Source: Atkinsonella hypoxylon
Lineage: Eukaryota > Ascomycota > Sordariomycetes > Hypocreales > Clavicipitaceae
DNA: 64,000 bases
Assembly (NCBI GenBank): GCA_000729835.1
Contig: JFHB01000018.1
Span: 186,001-250,000 of the forward strand
Reading direction: 5' to 3'
The first letter of the stretch is position 1; every line of letters begins with the position of its first letter. Below the pieces are notes generated by a model, which was not told the origin of the DNA, did not search any database, and was given only the letters and a program-made list of their open reading frames with translations. Below, piece by piece: positions 54,670 through 64,000 of the stretch. The position numbers and the translations under genes were made by a program.

Positions 54670-57517
54670 ATGGACGCATCCTCCTCATCGGATGTAGAAT
54701 CCATCCTCTCGGCACAACCTGCAATGACAAGCGCCCCTAGCTCGCCACCGCCCGTGGCATCCCCAAAATCCGATGCGGCGGGCCAATTTACAGAGGATAG
54801 CCTCCTGAAAGAGGAGCGGGAGGCCCGAAACGGGAATAGAAAAGTCGATGAGCGCCGAATACTGACTGCTACTCAGAAGCGCAAAAAAAAGAAGAAGGCG
54901 GAAACCAAGGCCGAGAGGGAAGCCAAGGCGAGGGAGCTCGACGAGCTTCTCATGAAAAGCGCTGCTTTTAGTGATATTCTTACTAAGAAGACACAAGTCC
55001 TCGGCAGAGTTGGTAGCAGCCTTGACGGCAAGACACTTGGCGAGCACAACCTGGAAATGGCGAAGCAACCCAAGTGCATGATCAATGGCATCATGCGAGA
55101 TTATCAGCTGGAGGGCTTGACGTGGATGTTTGAAATCTGCTCTCAAGGCATGAGCGGCATTCTTGCCGATGAGATGGGCCTAGGTACGCTGCTATATAGA
55201 ACAACTTTTGTTGAACAGCTGTCAATTGGCGACCGCTTCACATGCATGGGCTGACTGGAGCAGGCAAAACTGTCCAAACAATATCTCTCATCGCCCTGCT
55301 TCGCGAACAAGAGAATTACCTAGGGCCCCATCTTATTGTCGCGCCTCTGAGCACACTGTCCAACTGGATGGATGAGTTTCACAAGTGGACGCCCTCGATC
55401 CCCGTCGTCATGTACCATGGCAATCAGGCGCAACGAGAGGAGACTTTCCAGACAAAAATGATGCGAAACCTGCAGGGCGGCAGGCCGAGCGACAAGTTTC
55501 CGGTTGTCTGCACATCATACGAGATGGTATTGAGAGATCAGCATAATCTGTCACGGATTCAGTGGGAGTTCATCATCATAGTAAGCTCCAAGCATTCACA
55601 TCTGGTCTGCGCACAGCTAACCCCCCTGCGCACAGGATGAAGGCCATCGGATGAAGAATGCCGATGCCAAACTCTTCCAACAACTGCGACAGTTCTCATC
55701 CGCCACCAGATTACTCATCACTGGCACGCCGCTGCAAAATAACCTCAAGGAGCTCTGGTCCTTGTTGCACTTTCTCTTGCCAAACATCTTCACTGACTGG
55801 GAGGCCTTCGAATCCTGGTTCGACTTCTCGGATCTGGAGGATGAGGAGAGTACAGAGCAGTTCATTGCGGATCAGAGGAAGCAGGATCTGGTGAAAAAGA
55901 TCCATCTCATCTTGCAGCCTCTTCTCCTGCGTCGTATTAAGCAAGACGTCGCCGCCTATCTGCCGAAAAAGCGAGAATATGTCCTGTTCGCGCCCATGAC
56001 TAAAGAGCAGACCGATCTTTACAACGTCTTCACCAACAAAGAAGTCGATACCAGGGCGTACCTCGAACAGAAGGTGACTGCTCAGATCAACAGCGCCATC
56101 TCAGTCAAATCCACTCGGCAATCCTTGCGGTCAAGCCGTCGAGCAGCCAAGGCCAAGTCCAACACCAAATTGGATGGCGCCACAGTCTCGCTTCCCGTGC
56201 GACAAAGTTCCCGTAGCAAGGAGACAGGAAATAAGTCTGCAGCAGCTCCCAATGCTTTCGCAATCATGATGGACAGGCGGTCCACAGGTGCAGCAGGGAA
56301 AGCCGAAGCATCCAACTCAGTCGCCACGTCTGTCCAGTCCCTTAAGCGCGGAAGCCCCCCTACGTCTGTGAAATCCGAGCCCAAGAGTAAGAGTGCTCGA
56401 TCGAGTCGCACCTCCACCCCTGCCAGCACTCGAGGAAGAGCTCGCAAGGACAAGTCCTACACGGAAGCCGACTCAGATGAAGAGGCTCTGTCCGACGACG
56501 CCTTCGAAGCCAAGCTAGCCGACGAACTTGCCAGCGAAGACGATGAAACCGACGAGCTCCGTTCTCCTGACGAAATCGAAAGAGCAGAAACCCTCGAGCT
56601 AGCAAGTATGTTTTCTTATCCCGTGCCCTTTTCCCAAGCGAGACCTTAACATCGGGTATCCAGAGAAGCAACTCGCCCAGAAGAAACTCGGCAACCCGCT
56701 AGCCCAACTCCGTCTCGTCTGCAACAGCCCCCACAACTTCTACAACCCCTGGGCAACATCTACAGACATACCCGTCGACGAAACCATCGTCACCTCCTCC
56801 GGCAAAATGCTCCTCCTTGACAGACTCCTCCCAAGGCTCTTCCAAGAAGGCCACAAAGTCCTCCTCTTCTCCCAGTTCAAAACCCAGCTCGACATCCTAG
56901 AAGACTACGCCCGCGAACTCCGCGGCTGGAACGTCTGCCGCATCGACGGCTCGGTCCCCCAGGACGAGCGCCGCCAGCAGATCCACGACTTCAACACCGA
57001 CCCCGCCTACAACCTGTTCTTACTCTCCACCCGCGCAGGCGGACAGGGCATCAACCTCGCTTCCGCAGACACGGTCATCCTATACGATTCCGATTTCAAC
57101 CCCCAGCAAGATCTGCAAGCTCAAGATCGGTGCCACCGCATAGGCCAGACCCGTCCCGTAATCGTCTACCGCCTCGCCACGAAGGACACCGTCGAAGAAT
57201 CCCTCCTCGTGTCCGCTGATGCAAAACGTAGGTTGGAGAAACTGGTGATCAAGAAGGGGGGTTTCAAGACCATGGGCCAGAAACTGGATACGAAAGAGCA
57301 TCTGGATGCGGAGACCCTCCGTGCTTTACTCCTCAAGGACGGAATGGTCTATCAGACTTCTGGTGGCGCTGAGATCCTCAGCGACGCGGATCTGGATGCG
57401 CTTTGCGACAGGTCTGATGAGGCGTATGATAGAGCAGCGAGCGGTCTCGGGGATGCGGATAAGTATCGTGTTGTGGAAACTGGTGCGGACTCCATCAAGA
57501 TGACGGGGAAGAGTTAG
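54670..57517 (+). CDS. SNF2 chromatin remodeller, Lsh/DDM1/Irc5-like
   Basis: This nuclear ATP-dependent remodeller resembles HELLS/Lsh, plant DDM1, yeast Irc5 and Neurospora MUS-30. Exons 54670-55183, 55264-55580, 55636-56605 and 56664-57517 give 884 residues; three introns of 80, 55 and 58 nt keep frame. Features: a Lys-rich N-terminus (residues 60-95), QPKCMINGIMRDYQLEGLTW, P-loop ILADEMGLGKTVQT spanning the first junction near 170, IIIDEGHRMKN near 278 across the second junction, LLITGTPLQNNLKELWSLLH, then a long basic-to-acidic linker (about 400-600: SVKSEPKSKSARSSR, DSDEEALSDDAFEAK), and lobe 2 with VLLFSQFKTQLDILEDY, STRAGGQGINLASADTVILY and QDRCHRIGQTRPVIVYRL. The insertion between lobes is expected for this subfamily. 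DEGH at motif II instead of DEAH agrees with Lsh/Irc5. Chromodomain and bromodomain are absent. Confidence 0.93.
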
Positions 57518-57815
57518 GCATACCTCGCATGCCTGGCAAACATTGCATTTGTTGATCGCTCTTTGTTTATCACGGATTTTCTGTGCTTTGCTTTGCAACA
57601 GCGGGTCAGCGCTGCTTGGCTTGAATCTAAGGGCAAAACAAATGTACCATGTACATTCGTAATTGCTGTAAAGTAGTGGCCGGCCACTTATCAATGTGTA
57701 TCGGCCTCATAGATCATTTACAAGTTACCAAGGCGCCCACGGCAACATCCTCTTTTTTTCCAAAAATGGCAAAGCCCGCAAGGGCCTTTCAATCCTAATA
57801 CCCATTTGGTTCTCT
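57518..57815. other. Convergent intergenic region, nothing recognised
   Basis: A 298-bp gap between converging stops, with no gene or repeat noticed. Confidence 0.5.
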
Positions 57816-60800
57816 TCAGATTTCCGTAACATAACCAATATGTCTTCTTGCATCGCTCATCCCTGCGGTCCCGTTCGGCCCATCGGCCAATCTCCTGGCA
57901 AGCTTCTCTTGACTTTCGACAAGTCTCCTCTGTGCTTCTATCCTCCCCTTGATTCTGGCTTCGGCGCCCTTATCCAGACGTTCCACTTCCTGCCTCTCGC
58001 CGATCCGTATGGAGCTCAGCGCTCTGGCATTGTCTACTTTCTCCGTGTTCAGCCTCGTCTCCCATTCCAGTGCTTGTCTCTGTCTTGCTTCTTCGGCTTC
58101 TAGTTCCGTGGCTGCCACTGCCCGTGACCTCGCAATCGATGAATCTGCTAGAGAATGGTGTTCCTGCATCCTTCGTGCATGGGCCGCGCTCGCCAGCGAC
58201 TCTTCCAGCTGAGCTCGGGATCTCACAGCAGCTACGTCTTCATTGTGAAGCTTTCGTCGGCGAATGTCCTCCATTTCAGTCTTCTGCGCGATGATTTGTT
58301 GTTCAACGGAAGCAATCTCGCGTTTGCGAGCCATGGCGATGGAGAAGTCTTCTGTTTCTTCGGCAAGCCTTGCCAGTCGGGCTTTGCGCGCCCTCTCCTG
58401 GACAGCCATGTCTTCGGGAAGGCCGACAGCATCGTCGGGTTGGGCTCCAGAAAGTGCGTAATAGACATCCTTGGCACGATTGGACTTGAGAACCTGCAGA
58501 AGGGAAGCGGATAGATCTTTTTGCGGCATCACCTTCTTCAGATACATCGTTGGTGAGTATATGTATCCCTCAGCAGTGTAATAGTTGAAGGGTTGGTTTA
58601 TGTGCTTCCACATCCCACTCTTGAGAAAACTTCTCGTCGTTGCGATGGGCGCTGCAGCATCAAAACATAGCTGGAGAAGGGTTTTCTCGTTCGACTTGAT
58701 TGTAAGATCAGACCTTGAGTCTATCAGGAATGTCATGACCTTCTGCATAGCACGTTCCGTCTCTGGTCCCATTTCGAGGTTATCGGATCCGTGCAGGCAA
58801 ACTTCGGCTAAAGCGCTTCGCCCCTCGTGAAGTAGGCTAGGAAAGTCAGGATCATGCCCGGTCTGAACCAAGACCTTTACCGCAGCTAGGTTTAAGCCGC
58901 GAGCCGCATTGTGAAGAGAGCCATCGTCCCGCGATGGTTCAGCGGCTAATAGAAGAGCCATCATCTGCACTGAAATGTCGCCGCCAATTTGGGTGGCCAT
59001 AGACAAAGGAGTTCGCCCGAGATAGTCCAGAACGTCCACTTCGGCACCTTCATGCAGTAATAGTTTCACAAGATCAGGCCGTCTGGTTTGAATGGCAAGC
59101 AAAAGTGGCGTCGTACGGGACAGATTCGATTCCGTATTCACTTTGGCTGTTATGATCAGTCAGTCGGACTGTTCACTTCTGGGAACCAAAACTATTCACC
59201 CATGACATTTTGCTTACCTCCTCGAGTGATTAGCATTTCAATGACGGAATTGCTAACTCGTTTCTGAGGCTGCGCTATAGCCCATAAAAGAAGAGTCATC
59301 TTCTCTGGATCCTCGATGTCGGAGTGGATCTTGAACGTGGTGGCTTGATCATAGTAAAAGCCAGCATCGAGCAGTGTTTCCAAAATTGTCGCTGACCTCG
59401 GGTACTGTGAAATGGCTCGCACAAGTACCGGATCAGATCCTTGTTGGCCGCTCATGATGTCAATACGCACATTACCATCCTTGTAGTCTGAGAACAGTCT
59501 AAAGAGACCTAGAACCTCATCTTGGGGAAGAGCTGTGTCAAATATGCATTGAAAAGCTAAAGAAAGTGTTTCGATGGAGGGTTTACAGTCAAGTAGCTGC
59601 TTAGTCCAGGATAAATTCGCTCTCGATGCAGCTTGCTGCAATGGCTCACCACTATTGTGGTTAACATCCGCGCCATGAGATACAAGCAACGTTACGAATT
59701 TGTCTGCGAGGTCCTCGTTGTCACGGGTGTGTCGCTGGATAACGAGGACTAAGGCATCACTGAGAGAGTTCCCATGGGCTCCTTTGTCGAGAAGAAGGCT
59801 TGCTGTCTTGAGGCCAGACTCGGTAAACCATTTATCAAAGGTGTGAACCGTGAAGGCTTTATTGAAAGCCTGAGTCACTTCATGCTGGGGCAAGTCCTTC
59901 TTTAAAAGGAGCGCCAAAGCAGAGAATGCAGAGCTGCTTACTGCATCAACAAGGGTCTTGCAATCATTAGCGGCTGGTGAAGCGCCGTGATTTAGCAATA
60001 ATAGAACGAGCCGTTCTTCCGGGTCGTCCTCGTTTACAGCCTCGTTGAGCGCAATGTGTAAGTCATCTGTCACTTTTAAGCCTGCTTTGATGAGACTCTC
60101 TATGATCCTGAACCGATTGCCTCGACTCAGGCTCCAACATGCTTTCAGTGACCTTACTAATGTGGGCTGAGCAACCTTTTTCTATGCGCTTTCGTCAGTC
60201 TGATTCTTCTGGCGCACTCGTGTAATCATAATTCACCTACCTGTTTATCACCTTCATCCCACAAGCCAAGTAGTAGTTCGAGGCTATCAATGAAAGCGCT
60301 CCTTGTAGCAGCTACGACACATTCTCCGTTGTTGAAATTGGGATCCGCGCCAGCTACCAGCAAAACTCGCAAGACTGCTTGTCCATCTTCACCGTAGCGC
60401 GCTGCTGATTGCAATTGCGCATCAACTAAGTCGCCTTTTACCCCCTTTTTGAGCAGTTGCTCGAATACTAATGCTCGTTTGCTCAAGTCTCGTACTTCTG
60501 TGGCGGCCTGAAAGCCACATTGGAGGGTCCTTTTGCTCAAATTGCCGTCCTGTTTCAACAAGATGGTCAGTACCTCAACCGAACCTCCTCGGCAAGCCTC
60601 AACTATAGCCTGACCATCGTTTGTAGCGATACTAGCGCCATGAGCCATCAGTAAGTCCCCGAGTTCGACGTCGCCGTCACGTGCGGCTATAAGCAGTGCA
60701 CTTGAGGCAACATCTTGGGACACTCCAAATTTAAGCAGGCTTCCACACATGTTAAACCTTGCTGCACGGTTCTTCACCTCCATGGCTCTGCTGAGCATAG

Positions 60801-63495
60801 TGCTACGCGTTTCCACTGATGACGGTGACTTGGCAAGAAGCAAATTCATTGTCTCGTATGACTCTTTTGACACTGATAAGGACAAAGCCTCTCCATCTGA
60901 GGTATCGGCTGCCGCAGCCAGTACACTTTGCAAAGGAACATCTTGAGGCAATGTTGTGATGACATGGACTAATGCTCGGTTTATTTCGATAGGATGAGCA
61001 CCAGCGTCGACAAGCTTATTGGTAAGGGCAAGTCTCTCCATCGAGTCTGTAATTCGCAAAACATGGGGCAAAGCCGCTCCTAGTGATGCAGACGTCGGTG
61101 GAACTCTCGCTCCAAACAACAAATCTGTAACTTTTGAGTTGGCCCCAATTACAGCATGACACAAAGCTGCGGCTTTGTACGCGTTCTGATCCGCACCACC
61201 ATCCAATAAAATCTTTAGCGGCGCCAAGGATGCTTTCTCGCTACCCGTCTTGAGCACTGACTGCACCTCGTGGGCCAATGCCCAGTTTAGGTCCTCTTTG
61301 TGGGTGCATTTAGCGACAATGGCTCGCAATTTCCATGCTTTGCTATCAGTAGACGGCAACGGTGCTATCTCGTTAAAAGCACATGTGATAGATGAGGCCG
61401 ATGGCTTTCCGTGACTAAATACCAGATCTAGAACTTTGGGATCAGGATTCGTGACCGACTTGGTAACAATAGAACCTTCTAGGAGATTGATATCCGCATC
61501 TCCCTTTTGCAAAAGAAGTCTCAACAAAGACATGTCCACAGGGCGCTCAGTTAGCGTGTGCAATAATGCTTTGGAGATCTCCTGCGTTTCAATAACTGCA
61601 CCGGCACCGATCAGCATAGAAGTCATCTCAAAACGTTCCCTATGATCCGAAACCTTCATGGCGTCTGCAATGCGGGCAGCGGCAGTTTGTGGCGAGGCTT
61701 TTTTTAAGAGGAAATTGAGGAGCCTCGTGTCATTTTGCTTGATGACACCAGCTAATCCGTACCCCTGACTGAAGTTGATGTCTGCGTCATGATCAAGAAG
61801 CAACTGAATCAAGGCGCCATCTCGTTGCAAGACATCTTCACTGATCGCGTCGTGCAACGCCGCATGAAGACAAGGCCCAGACAAGGATCTTTTGAGGAAG
61901 AGCTTGATCATCTGGTAGCGATCTTTTGGAGCTAGCTTTTTAGTGAATGGAAAGACCATATTCAAGGTTTCGGCAGTTGGTTGTCCTGAGAGGATCTTTT
62001 CTGTCATAGGTACGTCTCCTCGAAGCAGGGAAGTTCTAAGCGCTTCTCCGGATTTGTGGTCAACAGATGCAACCTCGTGTCTTAGGCTCTCTCTTGGGGC
62101 TCGCGGGTAATTTTTCTTAGTTGGCGTAACAGGTGGCGATTCTGGAAATACAGGGTTGAGCAACAACTCAACAGACCCAATGTCGCCAGCCTCCGCAGCA
62201 TCAATCAGCATGTCATTCAAAGCGACGCCATTGGCTCCTTTTCTGAGTAGTAAGCTAAGTATCAAAGCACGGCTCTCAAACGGAGCTTGCTTGGCTATCA
62301 ATGGTACACAACTTGACGCCAAGGCAGGGCTTAGTTTGGCGGATTTGGTCAGAAGAGAGCTGACCAGATCTAATTCTCCACGAGCAATTGCCGTCTTCAA
62401 AACGGTCGCATCGTTGTATTCTATTGACGCACCGTATGTTGCCAAGAGATTAGCCATGTCGTAAAATTGTGTCTCGCAGGCAACATGTAAAGCCCGAGAA
62501 ACCACGTCGCCATGTGCTCCGGCACAAAGCAGGAGTTCAGCCATGGCAAGCTTGGTGGGTGGGTTGAGAGATGGGTGTTCTTGAAGAACTTGGAAAGACT
62601 CATTGAGACCTGAGCCTTGAGGCGGTTTGTTGCCCATGATGATTGCCAGTGCTATATCTTGGCGCCCCATGGTGATAGCAGTCTTCAATGCCTCAGCTCT
62701 GTTGTGGTTTGCGTCCGCAGTTGACCTGCTTAGATGAAGTACCGTGTCTAAACATGCTGCTTTCGTAGCGTCAGTCATGCATGCCGATGTCCATGCCGAA
62801 GTCGGCGGATTTTCCGATCGCAGAAGTAGTCCGACAAGATGGGACCGGCTCGGGTCAGCGCAGGCCTGGCGGAAGGCATCTTGTCCCTTTGGTGTCTGCG
62901 AGGCGCATGCACCATATCGCAACAAGAGCTCTGTAATTCGCACGCTACCACTTTGAATAGCAGGAGCGAGGGCTTGGTCGATTGAGTATGAGTCGGCATG
63001 GGGAAGCAAGACCTGCAGCATTTCATATTGATTCCCTTCAACGGCCACTTTCAAGAACTTGGACCGATCGACAAACGTATCGACGCTCTTCCTCCGGGCG
63101 AGAAGGCCGCTCTTTTGCTTAGTCGGATTACCGCTGAAATCAACCCCCCCAGCTGCCAACTTGGAGATAAGCGCTTCTGCAACACCTGGTGTCCCCGCGT
63201 TGGCTACCCACGAGGTTAAGACTTCGAGCACTTCTCGAGGCTCCCAGTTCTTGCCCTTTTTCAAGCTGTTGGAAGAAAATGCTTTACTCAGGCTGCTCCG
63301 TCGTCGATATTGCGAGAGCTCGGCGGCTCGATGCTGCATGAGTTCTTCGGCAGTTTCATCGTCCTTTGGAGTCCAAAACGAGGGCGGATTATGACATCGT
63401 GTGAGTGGTGCTAGGGCAGGAGGCAATTCCACGCCCCATTCTTGCGACAGCTGTATGATGCGCCGTTGGCGATCCGTTGGCGTCAGAAACGGCAT
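57816..63495 (-). CDS. Giant ankyrin super-repeat protein, 1849 residues
   Basis: A very large protein of unknown function. Exons 63495-60241, 60181-59218 and 59146-57816 join in frame (introns 59 and 71 nt). The N-terminus (about 1-150) has no recognised domain: MPFLTPTDRQRRIIQLSQEW, RRRSSLSKAFSSNSLKKGKN. From about 155 to 1500, degenerate ankyrin units follow one another in a longer pattern of roughly 100 residues: an [R-x-x-M-x-x-x-L-L-x-x-G] unit, a unit ending LLL-x-x-GAD, and one with P-[ST]-x-x-T-L-x-x-AF. Clear examples: ALLIAARDGDVELGDLLMAH and LLLDHDADINFSQGYGLAGV. More canonical repeats appear in exon 3 (TTPLLLAIQTRRPDLVKLLL, LGRTPLSMATQIGGD). The C-terminal 250 residues are a charged coiled coil (QQIIAQKTEMEDIRRRKLHN). 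No transmembrane, NACHT or protease domain is seen; a scaffold role is the most one can say. Confidence 0.9.
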
Positions 63496-64000
63496 CGTTG
63501 TGGAGCTGCATCGGATTGGTACACTGCTGGTAACGGCGTTCGCAGCGACTTGATGTCAAAATTTGATATTTAGTCCTCACATTAAGCTGTTGCGAGAGGG
63601 AGCAAGCAGTGGCAGGGGTATCGCCCGAGAGCTGGCACTTTGAGCCGAGGTGCAGTTATTGTTATTAATATGCTGAGATACTGGCCAGCCTAGACGGCGC
63701 ACGTGTGGCATTGAGAGACATAGGCCTCAAGCCCTGTAGTCGTTCAATGAGCGGTTGATGGGTTAAATTGATTGAAAAAGGCAGTTTGATGTAGAAAGAA
63801 TGCGAGGTCTCTCCTGGACTAGTTCTGATAGAGAAACGTCTGGCCTCGGTAGGTGCAAGGGTGCGTGCCTGCCGGCATTTGGAGTCTGTCTACCTCCCAG
63901 GATGCCAAGCTTCAATACTTCATTCATCAGTCTGCTCCTTCCGCCGCCAGTTGCGAGACTCGACTGACTGACAGACCTGACGGCTGGGAAAGTCAAACTA
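63496..64000. promoter_or_regulatory. Promoter side of the giant ankyrin gene
   Basis: Sequence upstream of the ankyrin start up to the window edge. No second gene, TATA box or repeat could be supported; a minus-strand open frame at 63763-63996 has no recognisable content. Confidence 0.4.

Noticed and set aside
1..64000. CRISPR arrays, rRNA and tRNA genes
   Set aside because: No regularly spaced repeats and no convincing cloverleaf or rRNA sequence were seen; a tRNAscan or Rfam run would be decisive.

Overview
The window looks like a nuclear contig segment from a filamentous ascomycete, most likely a sordariomycete and plausibly Hypocreales. The evidence is short introns (about 48-158 nt) with GTAAGT/GTATGT-type donors and CTAAC/CTAAT-like branch sites, fungal-only families (DUF3176, CAP59-type mannosyltransferase, Arb1, ATP25, Git3-like receptor, rhodopsin-domain membrane protein), and long intergenic regions with no operon structure. 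Genus is not resolved. Splice structures were worked out by hand from frame, splice signals and remembered family motifs, so junctions may be off by a few bases.

Layout. 1-580: N-terminal part of an ENA-like cation P-type ATPase running off the left edge. 3.2-6.8 kb: CLP1 (mRNA 3'-end processing) and an inositol polyphosphate multikinase, both on the minus strand. 9.2-11.6 kb: Arb1 (RNAi/heterochromatin) converging on a small Pmp3-like membrane protein. 13.8-19.2 kb: a CAP59-type mannosyltransferase, then the splicing helicase Prp22. 21.1-24.7 kb: an ankyrin protein of 1209 residues. 24.7-29.8 kb: an AT-rich decayed island holding two divergent pseudogenes, a rhodopsin-domain membrane protein and a cytochrome P450, each with several independent lesions. 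29.8-31.9 kb: an amino-acid permease. 32.5-36.2 kb: a ten-exon SNF2-RING ATPase. 38.3-40.0 kb: a Git3-like seven-helix receptor. 40.9-45.2 kb: a DUF3176 membrane protein divergent from exopolyphosphatase PPX1. 45.5-52.2 kb: ATP25 and the mitochondrial RNA polymerase RPO41, divergent from one short promoter. 52.8-57.5 kb: an ARC1-like tRNA-binding cofactor divergent from an Lsh/DDM1-type remodeller. 57.8-63.5 kb: an 1849-residue ankyrin protein built from long higher-order repeats.

Most genes are housekeeping (RNA processing, translation, mitochondrial expression, chromatin, phosphate/inositol metabolism) and unrelated to their neighbours. Three things stand out: the ATP25-RPO41 pair, which joins two mitochondrial gene-expression functions at a promoter with a CACGTG palindrome and a CCAAT box; the dead P450/rhodopsin island next to an unplaced ankyrin gene; and the giant ankyrin protein, which has a roughly 100-residue super-repeat and no recognised effector domain. 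No rRNA, tRNA, CRISPR array or intact transposon was recognised.
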